From contig QHPY01000174.1 of NCBI GenBank assembly GCA_003219215.1, forward strand, positions 1-62,350: a stretch of 62,350 nt of DNA, written 5' to 3'. Shown here in pieces: positions 1 through 6,960 of this stretch (positions are counted from its first letter, which is position 1; every line of letters begins with the position of its first letter). Origin of the DNA: Verrucomicrobiota bacterium (GTDB lineage Bacteria > Verrucomicrobiota > Verrucomicrobiia > Chthoniobacterales > UBA10450). The notes beneath the pieces were generated by a model. That model had not been told where the DNA came from, made no database searches, and was given only the letters and a program-made list of their open reading frames with translations. The position numbers were made by a program, and so were the translations under genes.

Positions 1-436
1 CGTCGCCATTGGCGTGATTCTCAAAATAGATGCCAGGATCGAGTTCAACTCCAGCGCCGGCGTGATCATGGACGATGTATTCGTAGGCGAGGAGCGCATG
101 AATCGTTTGCAGGTGATCGGGCAATCCATTGTCCGTCCCGCCGAAATCGAATCGCTCGTATTCAACGCCGACACGCAAATACCAGTTTCCGGTAATGAGA
201 AACCGATGCGCAAAGCTAAAATCGTTGTAGAGCGAATCGCCGTCGCCGAACTTCCCCCGATAGTTCTGAAAATCGCTGTTTCCAGTATAGACGGTTTCGT
301 AATTGAAGATCTCGGTGGAGTTCTTGTTCTCCTCGCTTGGAGATGGTCCGGGCTGCAGCTCCAGTCCGGTCCCGGCAAGGACCGGTGAAATGAGACTGAG
401 GAAACCGACGGTTAAGGCGAGACGAAGGTTATTCAT
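1..436 (-). CDS. Putative outer-membrane beta-barrel protein, N-terminal part (runs off left edge)
   Basis: From the ATG at 436-434 the minus strand stays open for about 145 codons to the window edge. The protein starts MNNLRLALTVGFLSLIS, a typical signal peptide with a likely cleavage after PVLA. An acidic linker follows, then alternating aromatic/hydrophobic stretches such as NWYLRVGVEYERF that look like outer-membrane beta strands. Assignment to a barrel family (DUF6268-like proteins came to mind) is inference from pattern only. A core copy of the iterated motif (459-468) lies just upstream of the start. The C-terminus is outside the window. Confidence 0.6.
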   Translation of the reverse strand, partial: MNNLRLALTVGFLSLISPVLAGTGLELQPGPSPSEENKNSTEIFNYETVYTGNSDFQNYRGKFGDGDSLYNDFSFAHRFLITGNWYLRVGVEYERFDFGGTDNGLPDHLQTIHALLAYEYIVHDHAGAGVELDPGIYFENHANGD

Positions 437-601
437 AATTTTTGGCGCTAACTATAGTTGTCGATCTTGTATTCGCAGGGACGAGCTAGTCTCCGTGTAT
501 CGTATTTTGGCTATCCCAGCAAGGGATTTAAAGACGGATTGTGGGCGCCGGGGTTTTTAGCATTTGACCCCGAATGCTTTCGGGGTTGACTGGCTGCCGA
601 C

Positions 602-1294
602 TTGCTTTATTGTGCATGGCTTTTTGTGACAACCCCCCTTGCGATAGCTAATCCGTTCGCCGGCGTCGATCACGGCGTTGCCCTTTGGTTTCACGATCAT
701 CTGACGCCCACCTTTGTCAGTGTCCTGCGCGGAATCACTGAATTCGGCTCCAGTGAATGGATTGCGATTGTCCTCTCCATCGCGGTCTTGTTTTTTGTTT
801 TCAAACGCTGGTGGCCGTCGCTTCTAATCATGGTTGTGGCGGTGCCAGGTGGAATGCTCCTGAACGAGTGCGTGAAAATGTTGGTGCACCGACATCGTCC
901 ATTTGTGGACGGCTGGTTCGTCGATTGGTCGGGTTACAGTTTTGCCAGCGGTCACACCATTGGGGCGACGCTGCTTTACGGGCAGCTTGCCCTGTTTATC
1001 ATCCCGGCGATCAAGAGCCGGCGCGGTCGCGTGTTAACTATTTCGATGGCAAGTTCCGTCGTTGCCCTTGTCGGTTTCAGTCGGATCGCGCTCGGCGCGC
1101 ATTATCTAACTGATGTGCTCGGTGGAGTCTTCTTCGGAATGATCTGGCTGACGCTTTGCTTATTGGTCGCGCGGCCGTTGCGGCGAACGGCGTTGCCACC
1201 GGTCATTGCCAGCGTGTTGCCCGAGACGGACGCGGTGCTCGTGCCGGTGCCGGTGGAAGCGGACGCTCCGGTGGCGCCGGTTCAAACTCGCTGA
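602..1294 (+). CDS. PAP2-family membrane phosphatase
   Basis: A 230-residue membrane protein with all three phosphatase motifs of the PAP2 / acid phosphatase superfamily: K-x6-RP in KMLVHRHRP, a PSGH-like box in FASGH, and SR-x5-H-x3-D in SRIALGAHYLTD. It has about five membrane segments. Such enzymes remove phosphate from lipid pyrophosphates (undecaprenyl pyrophosphate, lipid phosphates) at the outer face of the inner membrane; the exact substrate cannot be read here. The start is a TTG at 602, because an in-frame TGA lies at 587-589; GTG at 626 is an alternative. The C-terminus is rich in Val, Pro and Ala. The stop is followed four bases later by a palindromic element. Confidence 0.85.
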   Translation: MLYCAWLFVTTPLAIANPFAGVDHGVALWFHDHLTPTFVSVLRGITEFGSSEWIAIVLSIAVLFFVFKRWWPSLLIMVVAVPGGMLLNECVKMLVHRHRPFVDGWFVDWSGYSFASGHTIGATLLYGQLALFIIPAIKSRRGRVLTISMASSVVALVGFSRIALGAHYLTDVLGGVFFGMIWLTLCLLVARPLRRTALPPVIASVLPETDAVLVPVPVEADAPVAPVQTR

Positions 1295-1297
1295 TTT

Positions 1298-1362
1298 ATT
1301 GTAGGGGAGGCGCTCCGCCTGGCGTCTCTTTGATTTGGCAACCGAGGCAGTTGCCCTACAAT
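1298..1362. repeat. 65-bp palindromic element with ATTGTAGGG ends
   Basis: Perfect 9-bp terminal inverted repeats, ATTGTAGGG (1298-1306) and CCCTACAAT (1354-1362), enclose two smaller hairpins: AGGCG-ctc-CGCCT and GGCAAC-cgaggca-GTTGCC. The predicted fold is a three-armed cruciform. It fills the gap between the PAP2 gene and the flippase-like gene and ends 6 bases before the proposed GTG start. The architecture is like small palindromic mobile elements (REP/MITE type); mobility is inferred. Confidence 0.75.
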
Positions 1363-1368
1363 TCGGAA

Positions 1369-2379
1369 GTGAAAGTCCCGAGCAGGCTTCGTCTAACCTT
1401 TTATTTTCTCGCTCTTGCCGGAGCGGCGCTTTTCACACTGCTGCTGATTCGCGAAGGGGCTCCGCAAGTTGGCCAAGCGGTTGCGGCTGCGGGTTGGGCC
1501 ATTCTTGCGGTAATTGCTTACCATTTTCTGGTGCCGGTGCTTCTGGATGCACTGGCGTGGTGGATTTTGTTTCCGAAAGTTGAGCGGCCACAATTACGAA
1601 GAGTTTATTGGATGCGGTGGATCGGCGAATCAGTCAGCACGCTCGTGCCGTCGGCTGCTGTTGGTGGCGATCTTGTTCGCGCACGCTTGGCTGCGATTAG
1701 CGGCAGCTCGGTGGCGACGGCTGCCGGGACGGTCCTTGTCGATCTTACCTTGGGCGTCTTTACTCAAGCCGCGTTTACCCTGCTTGGAGTCGTGCTCTTG
1801 GTAAACGCGACCGGTCAGAAGAATTTCGTCGGTCCAACACTGATTGGAATTATTGTCGGCGTTGCGGCTGTTTGCGGTTTTTATTTTGTTCAGCGCCTCG
1901 GGATGTTTCGGTTCCTCGCGCGGATGATTGCACGGCTCGCGAACTCCCCGGAATGGCATTCGCTGGTTCAGAGCGGCGAAACATTGGATGAAACAATCCG
2001 ATCGCTTTACGCGCGACGCCACGCGGTCATTGCCTGTTGTGGCTGGACAATTCTATCGCTCGTTCTCAATTCCGGGGAGATTTTGATCGCGCTGTGGGCG
2101 CTGAATCTTCACGCCACGGTGGTGAATGCAATAATTCTCCAAAGCATGGCTTTGACCATTCGCTCCGTGGCGTTCCCGATCCCCGGCGGATTGGGCGTGC
2201 AGGAAAGTGGTTATGTTCTGGTCGGCAATCTTCTGGGCATTCCAGGTGAAACGGCTTTTGCCCTTTCTTTGATTGCGAGAGTGCGAGAGCTCGGCTTTGG
2301 CATTCCGGGACTGATTGGCTGGCAACTGATTGAAGGCCGGCGTTTGCTTCGCGCGCGGGCTGAGCCTGCGTCTTCGTAG
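1369..2379 (+). CDS. Flippase-like membrane protein (LPG_synthase_TM / HpnL-like)
   Basis: A 336-residue, very hydrophobic protein with about eight membrane helices. The motif SAAVGGDLVRARLAA and the late segment FPIPGGLGVQESGYV are typical of the lysylphosphatidylglycerol-synthase transmembrane family (PF03706), which includes HpnL and related putative lipid flippases. Its role is probably moving a lipid-linked envelope component across the inner membrane (inference). An open frame extends upstream into the PAP2 gene and the palindrome, but similarity-like sequence begins at VKVPSRLRL, so I place the start at GTG 1369, preceded by CGGAA. The last 169 bases overlap the antisense tail of the convergent kinase-like gene. 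Confidence 0.75.
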   Translation: MKVPSRLRLTFYFLALAGAALFTLLLIREGAPQVGQAVAAAGWAILAVIAYHFLVPVLLDALAWWILFPKVERPQLRRVYWMRWIGESVSTLVPSAAVGGDLVRARLAAISGSSVATAAGTVLVDLTLGVFTQAAFTLLGVVLLVNATGQKNFVGPTLIGIIVGVAAVCGFYFVQRLGMFRFLARMIARLANSPEWHSLVQSGETLDETIRSLYARRHAVIACCGWTILSLVLNSGEILIALWALNLHATVVNAIILQSMALTIRSVAFPIPGGLGVQESGYVLVGNLLGIPGETAFALSLIARVRELGFGIPGLIGWQLIEGRRLLRARAEPASS

Positions 2380-3200
2380 AATTTTAGTTTAGCGATTGCC
2401 CGACTTAGACTGGCTAGTCGCTGCTTCACCTTTCCCGGATTGGTGAAATTCGTGCGCACGCCCCACCAGATCCAAGCCAATCCGCCAGGCAGATCGAGTT
2501 GCTTTCTGAGCTGGGCGATGACTTTTACATCGCTGTACGCTTCCAGAAACGTCATCGAAAATGGCAGCCATTGCCGGCTCGGCACAATTCCGACCATGTC
2601 GAGCAGAAAAACGAGCAAGTCGTCCGCTTGTCGCGCGGCTGTCGCCAATGATTTTTCGTGCACAATTTCAAAATCGATTAGTCGCGCGCGATCAGTTTTT
2701 GGATCGTAGAGTACGTTTTGGGTAGTGCCATCGCCGTGGGACCAGCAGCCACGGAATTCGTCACTCCAAAATCTGTGGGCGCGACGAAACTCAGTCGCCG
2801 CGGCGACCAACATTCGCCGTGTCACTGTGCCGCGATTTATGTGTTCCCATAAGCTCTCGCCCGGCAGTTTTTCAGCAACAACGCACCTCGCTCCGGAGGC
2901 ATAGGCGTGAAAACGATCGCCATTGAGCATCTCGAAGCATCCAACTTCCCACTGCTGCCAATCTTCCACTTTGCTCCAGAAGCGAATCGGAATATCAGCC
3001 ATGCGAAAATAGAGATTGGTTAGGTCGGCCAATTGTTCGCTGTGAATATTGCGGCGCTTTACCACCAAGGTCCGCCCGCGCCGTGCTTTTTCCGAAATCG
3101 AGTTGATCCCGATTGCTTCGACCAGCCTGGTCGCGACGTTGGCCAACCCGCTCGGCACCAGATTTTCAACCAAAGAAGTGCCGTTTCCAAAAATACCCAT
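2211..3200 (-). CDS. Kinase-fold protein (aminoglycoside/LPS kinase-like)
   Basis: About 329 residues. The core carries kinase-fold signatures of the APH/lipopolysaccharide-kinase superfamily: SHGDGTTQNVLYD (catalytic-loop D and N) followed by ARLIDFEIVHE (metal-binding D). The substrate is unknown; neighbours suggest an envelope lipid or sugar. ATG 3200 is preceded by GGAGAAAG at good spacing and is preferred over an upstream ATG at 3242. Recognisable fold ends near KLKFYE; the last 55 or so codons are basic, low in structure, and run antisense into the flippase-like gene. They may be a spurious extension after loss of an earlier stop. Confidence 0.65.
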   Translation of the reverse strand: MGIFGNGTSLVENLVPSGLANVATRLVEAIGINSISEKARRGRTLVVKRRNIHSEQLADLTNLYFRMADIPIRFWSKVEDWQQWEVGCFEMLNGDRFHAYASGARCVVAEKLPGESLWEHINRGTVTRRMLVAAATEFRRAHRFWSDEFRGCWSHGDGTTQNVLYDPKTDRARLIDFEIVHEKSLATAARQADDLLVFLLDMVGIVPSRQWLPFSMTFLEAYSDVKVIAQLRKQLDLPGGLAWIWWGVRTNFTNPGKVKQRLASLSRAIAKLKFYEDAGSARARSKRRPSISCQPISPGMPKPSSRTLAIKERAKAVSPGMPRRLPTRT

Positions 3201-3262
3201 TTTCACTTTCTCCTTCGACGACTTTGATCTCGATCGCTTCAAAATCTTTTACCGTCGAGAGC

Positions 3263-4012
3263 TCAGACTGTAATCGTTTCACCGACGTTCATTACCCGTA
3301 GCTCTGTTTTTGCGCCGCGCTTTTTCAATTCCTCGCCGAATGCGTCCGGCGTCCCGGTCAGCGCCGGAAATGTGCCGTAATGCATCGGAATTGCGATACC
3401 CGGCCCTACCAGATTCACGGCCTCAGCCGCGCGGGCAGGTCCCATTGTGAAATGATCGCCGATGCAGACCAGCATGATGTCGATCTTGTGAAAGCGCGAA
3501 ACAAGCGCCATGTCCGAAAACAAATCAGTGTCGCCGGTGTGATAAAAAGCCGGGCCGTTGCGAAGCGCGACGATAAGTCCGCTTGGATTGCCGCCGTAAA
3601 TTGGCGGTGAATTGTCATCCTTTGTTACGCCCGCGCCGTGCCACGCCGGCACGAATGTCACCGAAATTTCGCCGGCCAGAAGATTGAGCGTCCCCCCGAA
3701 GTGGCCGGTGGTCTCGGTGTCCGCCAACTCGCTCGGGTAACCGAGGGCTGCTACGATCGCCGCCGAAAGATCAAATGTCGCAACCAACTTTGCACCCGTC
3801 TTTTTGCCGATTTCCACCGCGTTGCCGACATGATCGGAATGTCCGTGCGTTACCAGGATAAAATCGACATCTTTCAACGCCGCCAACTCTTCTTTGCCTT
3901 TTTCGAAGACCGGATTAGTCAGCCATGGATCGATTAACAGCACGTTGCCGCCTGGAGTAACCATTTTGAATCCGGACTGGCCATACCAGGTAAGTTGCGT
4001 CTTTGGCATCAT
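3263..4012 (-). CDS. Metal-dependent hydrolase, UPF0173 / MBL fold
   Basis: A 249-residue metallo-beta-lactamase-fold protein. It has the metal-ligand motif THGHSDH (HxHxDH), further ligands in HTGDTDLF, and a late MHYGTF histidine. It matches the UPF0173 (YtkL-like) group of small cytosolic hydrolases of unknown substrate. Start is ATG 4012 (or 4009), giving MMPKTQLTWYGQSGFK, with GGTGG upstream; the longer open frame from 4132 would overlap the divergent glycosylase gene. An exact copy of the iterated 12-mer encodes K-I-D-I here (3476-3487), and a one-mismatch copy at 3860-3871 encodes D-V-D-F. Confidence 0.85.
   Translation of the reverse strand: MMPKTQLTWYGQSGFKMVTPGGNVLLIDPWLTNPVFEKGKEELAALKDVDFILVTHGHSDHVGNAVEIGKKTGAKLVATFDLSAAIVAALGYPSELADTETTGHFGGTLNLLAGEISVTFVPAWHGAGVTKDDNSPPIYGGNPSGLIVALRNGPAFYHTGDTDLFSDMALVSRFHKIDIMLVCIGDHFTMGPARAAEAVNLVGPGIAIPMHYGTFPALTGTPDAFGEELKKRGAKTELRVMNVGETITV
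3476..3487 (+). repeat. Iterated 12-mer, exact
   Basis: GATGTCGATCTT on plus, in the UPF0173 gene (minus), read K-I-D-I. Confidence 0.9.
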
Positions 4013-4076
4013 TGCCACCAAAACGAAAAGACGCGGTTGAGCAAAACATTTTCCTGAGCGAAGGCAAAGGTCGCCC

Positions 4077-4694
4077 ATGGCCACACCAGAAGAATATTTG
4101 GCGGCGACCGATCCGCGGATGGCTGCGCTCATCGCGCGCTCGCTTCGTTACAACGTGAAGCCGGAGCGATTGATTCGGCCGTTCGACGCGCTGGCGGAAT
4201 CGATCGCCTATCAACAGTTAAGCGGAAAAGCTGCCGCAACCATTTGGAAGCGCGTCCGTGCACTCTATCTGCGACGAAAATATCTCGATCCGAAACGAAT
4301 CCTGGAAACGCCGGATGAAACGCTGCGTGGCGCGGGACTTTCCCGAAACAAAATTGCCGCGATCAAAGATTTGGCCGCAAAAACGATCGACGGGACCGTG
4401 CCGAGCGCACGCGCACTGGCGAAAATGAGCGACGAAGAAATCATCGGCCGATTGATCACAGTCCGCGGCATTGGACGTTGGACAGTCGAGATGCTGCTCC
4501 TTTTCGATCTGGGCCGGCCCGATGTTTGGCCGGTGGACGATTACGGCGTGCGCAAAGGATTCGCCAAAACGTTTGGTAAGAGAAAGCTTCCCAAACCGAA
4601 ACAACTGATGAAGTTCGGCGAAAAATGGCGGCCGCATCGCTCGGTCGCGGCCTGGTATTTCTGGCGCGCGCTTGATAACGACGGCCGCGCCTAA
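4077..4694 (+). CDS. DNA-3-methyladenine glycosylase, HhH-GPD (AlkA-like)
   Basis: A 205-residue base-excision repair enzyme that removes alkylated purines from DNA. The helix-hairpin-helix and catalytic region is clear: TVRGIGRWTVEMLLLF followed by DVWPVDDYGVRKG, containing the catalytic aspartate of the HhH-GPD family. The N-terminal AlkA-type domain is absent, which is usual for the short bacterial form. ATG 4077 leaves 64 bases to the divergent UPF0173 start at 4012, so both promoters must lie in that gap. Confidence 0.88.
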   Translation: MATPEEYLAATDPRMAALIARSLRYNVKPERLIRPFDALAESIAYQQLSGKAAATIWKRVRALYLRRKYLDPKRILETPDETLRGAGLSRNKIAAIKDLAAKTIDGTVPSARALAKMSDEEIIGRLITVRGIGRWTVEMLLLFDLGRPDVWPVDDYGVRKGFAKTFGKRKLPKPKQLMKFGEKWRPHRSVAAWYFWRALDNDGRA

Positions 4695-4734
4695 CAAAGT
4701 TGACTTTGTCGGCAGCGCTCACTAAAACGCCGTT

Positions 4735-4880
4735 ATGGCGATGATTCACGTTAATCGGGGCGCAACAAGTCTGGGGCGAGCTGGCAGCCACTTTCACAAT
4801 TTTCCGAATTCGGCGAGGATGTCGCTGCCGCCGCGCCCGCGCCGGCGGCTCCACCTACTCAAACTCCTACTCCTCCAGCG
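4735..4880 (+). pseudogene. Remnant of a GYF_2-like N-terminal domain, internally deleted and out of frame
   Basis: From ATG 4735/4741 one frame reads MAMIHVNRGATSLG, like the first strand of GYF_2-type domains. The frame of the downstream YIP1 gene reads ASWQPLSQFSEFGED from about 4776, like the last part of the same domain, then an Ala/Pro-rich linker that runs into the YIP1 ORF. The middle (about 30 residues) appears deleted and the two halves are in different frames. The YIP1 frame has a stop near 4752 and no start codon before 4881. Family identity is recalled from pattern, not searched. Confidence 0.5.
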
Positions 4881-5555
4881 ATGGTCGCTCCGCCTGCGGG
4901 ATCGACAACCGCGGCGCCGCGAAGCGGATTGCCCTGGGATGAGCGACACAGCAAAGGTTTGTTTCATGGCTTCATTGAAACCCTGCAGATGGTCCTGAGT
5001 AAACCCGGGGCCGCTTTTACCGTGATGAGGCGTGAAGGCGGTTTGGGCGAGCCGCTTCTTTTCGGACTTATCGGCGGCAGCTTCGGGTTCATCGTCTATT
5101 TAATTTACAATCTTGCCTTCCAGTCTCTCGGTATGTTTGCGAACCGGAACAATCCGTTGACCCATCTCATCGGCGCCGGCATTGGAGGAATCGTCCTGAT
5201 CGTTTGCGCGCCGTTATTTGTTTTAATCGGGATTTTTATTGGCTCGGTTATTTTGCATCTCTGTCTCCTGCTCCTTGGCGGAGCCAAGCAATCATTCGAA
5301 ACTACATTTCGGGTGGTCTGTTTTGCCGGAGGTTCGGTGAATCCGCTCCTGGTCATTCCTTTCTGTGGCGGATTAATCGTCGGTGTATGGAAAATCGTCC
5401 TCTATTGCATCGGCCTCGCCCGCGCTCACGAAACCGATACTGGTCGCGCGGTGTTGGCGGTATTTTTGCCGCTGATTCTGTGCTGCGGCGGTGTGATTCT
5501 GTGCGCGATGTTGTTCGGCGGCATTGGGGCAATGATGCACAATTGGAATCCTTGA
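4881..5555 (+). CDS. YIP1-family membrane protein
   Basis: 224 residues: a short Pro/Ala/Gly-rich N-terminus, an amphipathic region (LFHGFIETLQMVLSKPGAAF) typical of the start of bacterial YIP1 domains, then about five membrane helices. Function of bacterial YIP1 proteins is not established. ATG 4881 is the first possible start in this frame, but coding-like sequence continues upstream (see the GYF_2 remnant), so the protein is probably a truncated version of an ancestral GYF_2-YIP1 protein. Ten bases separate it from the DUF2752 gene, suggesting co-transcription. Confidence 0.7.
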   Translation: MVAPPAGSTTAAPRSGLPWDERHSKGLFHGFIETLQMVLSKPGAAFTVMRREGGLGEPLLFGLIGGSFGFIVYLIYNLAFQSLGMFANRNNPLTHLIGAGIGGIVLIVCAPLFVLIGIFIGSVILHLCLLLLGGAKQSFETTFRVVCFAGGSVNPLLVIPFCGGLIVGVWKIVLYCIGLARAHETDTGRAVLAVFLPLILCCGGVILCAMLFGGIGAMMHNWNP

Positions 5556-5565
5556 TTCGTTAACA

Positions 5566-5991
5566 GTGCGCTTCTACTATCGGCCTCTTGCACGGGACGA
5601 ACTTAATCACGAACTGATTTGGCTCGCCGTCTCGCTTGGCTCGCTGGCGCTTGCCGTTGCCTGGTTTGCGCTTCGATTGCCATGGCCGCATTGCCTTTTC
5701 CTGGCGGTCACCGGTCACCCGTGTGTCACTTGCGGCGCGACCCGTGCAGCCATCGCCTTTTTCCATCTGGATTTCTGGAGCGCGTGGAAATGGAACCCGC
5801 TCGTTTTTGCCGCTCTCTGCGGATTGTCGATCTTCGACGCCTACGCTTTCGCCGTTTTGGTTATTCGCGCGCCGCGATTGCGCGTCGTGCAATTCACTCG
5901 ATCGGAAAAGAGCTTTCTCCGCCTGATCGCCGTTATCTTGTTGTTATCGAACTGGATTTACCTGCTGTCGCGCCCGCGCGGTTTGTTTTGA
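5566..5991 (+). CDS. DUF2752 membrane protein
   Basis: 141 residues with three to four membrane segments and the family hallmark HPCVTCGATRAAIAF (CxxCGxTR). The function of DUF2752 is unknown; the two cysteines may bind metal or form a disulfide. GTG 5566 is the start; the motif TCGTTAACAG covers 5557-5566 and ends on the first base of the start codon. The 3' end overlaps the convergent pseudouridine synthase gene by 34 bases. A core copy of the iterated motif is at 5825-5834, read as L-S-I-F. Confidence 0.8.
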   Translation: MRFYYRPLARDELNHELIWLAVSLGSLALAVAWFALRLPWPHCLFLAVTGHPCVTCGATRAAIAFFHLDFWSAWKWNPLVFAALCGLSIFDAYAFAVLVIRAPRLRVVQFTRSEKSFLRLIAVILLLSNWIYLLSRPRGLF

Positions 5992-6677
5992 GTTCGTTTC
6001 AAACGCTCGAGCTCAGATTTTGATAAAACGCGCCATTGCCCGCGCGGCAAGTCGCCCAGCCGCAGATTTCCAATCCGAGTGCGCACGAGCCGTTTCACTT
6101 CGTAACCGACCGCATAAAACATCCGCCGGATCTGCTGGTTAATTCCCTGGCGAAGGACAACGCTAACTCGGGTCGGCCCGATTGAATGGATCCGCGCCAT
6201 TTGAGCGCGCTGACCATCCAGGAAAATTCCGCGCAAGAGTTTTTGTGCCTGCGCGCTTTCCCATTGTCGATCCAACGTGACCTCGTACTCCTTCTCGATC
6301 TTGAAGCGCGGATGAGTCAGGTGCTGCGCGAGGTTGCCGTCATTCGTTAACAGCAGCAATCCTTCACTCTGGGCATCAAGCCGGCCGATATTGAACAGTC
6401 GCGGAAACTTTGGCGGCAGCAGATGGAAAATGGTGTCGCGCGCGCTAGGGTCGCGCCGCGTTGAAACAAAACCAGCCGGTTTATGCAACGCGATCGTCAT
6501 TGCACGCTCGAGATGAACGAGCTTGCCATCGACTTTCACGTGATCGCGCTCGCTTGGTTGCGCGCCGAAATTGGTGCAAACGCTGCCATTGATCGTGACC
6601 CGTCCGGCCGCAATCAACGCATCACATTTTCGCCGCGAACCGACGCCAGCTGCGGCCAGGAACCGATTTAAACGCAC
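5958..6677 (-). CDS. rRNA pseudouridine synthase, RsuA/RluB/E/F family
   Basis: 239 residues. An N-terminal S4 RNA-binding domain (MRLNRFLAAAGVGSRRKCD, residues 1-60) is followed by the catalytic domain with NIGRLDAQSEGLLLLTNDG, where the aspartate of GRLD is the catalytic residue. It isomerises a uridine in rRNA; the exact target (16S versus 23S) cannot be decided by eye. The basic C-terminus overlaps the convergent DUF2752 gene. An iterated-motif near-copy (6700-6711) lies directly upstream of its start. Confidence 0.9.
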   Translation of the reverse strand: MRLNRFLAAAGVGSRRKCDALIAAGRVTINGSVCTNFGAQPSERDHVKVDGKLVHLERAMTIALHKPAGFVSTRRDPSARDTIFHLLPPKFPRLFNIGRLDAQSEGLLLLTNDGNLAQHLTHPRFKIEKEYEVTLDRQWESAQAQKLLRGIFLDGQRAQMARIHSIGPTRVSVVLRQGINQQIRRMFYAVGYEVKRLVRTRIGNLRLGDLPRGQWRVLSKSELERLKRTQNKPRGRDSR

Positions 6678-6723
6678 GGTTCAGGTTCGACGAAAGATGG
6701 ATGTCGATCTAGCGAAAGCGAAA

Positions 6724-6879
6724 TCAGGCGTCCGGCTTCGTTTTGGGAAGGCCCACAACTCTGCGGCCTTCTTTCCATTGGCCGCGTTTTTTGAGCAACT
6801 CGATCCGTTCGAAACGCTTCAGGACATTGCGTTTCGCGACGATGGTGCTGGCACCTCTGAGGCTTCGATGTTGTGACAT
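6724..6879 (-). CDS. Small basic ribosome-associated protein, Chlamydia/Verrucomicrobia type
   Basis: A 51-residue ORF. It starts MSQHRSLRGASTIVAKRN and continues VLKRFERIELLKKRGQW, ending VVGLPKTKPDA. Length, basic charge and the RNVLKRFERIE / KKRGQW pattern match the small basic protein found only in chlamydiae and verrucomicrobia (TIGR04137-like, thought to be ribosomal). It is the best lineage marker in the window. It lies alone between the pseudouridine synthase and the GT39 gene, all on the minus strand. The sequence match is from memory of the family. Confidence 0.85.
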   Translation of the reverse strand: MSQHRSLRGASTIVAKRNVLKRFERIELLKKRGQWKEGRRVVGLPKTKPDA

Positions 6880-6960
6880 AGGTCGGAAATGAGCGCCAAA
6901 ACTAGCGCGAACGAGGGAAATTTCAAATGCGCAGCTGCAGGTGGTTCAGAAGCGACTTGG

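Noticed and set aside
14-388. Plus-strand open frame at the left edge
   Set aside because: It is antisense to the minus-strand gene with a clear signal peptide that starts at 436; it has no family features.
568-585. Hairpin CCCCGAA-tgct-TTCGGGG upstream of the PAP2 gene as a terminator
   Set aside because: No T-run follows and no plus-strand gene ends before it; kept only as a possible leader structure.
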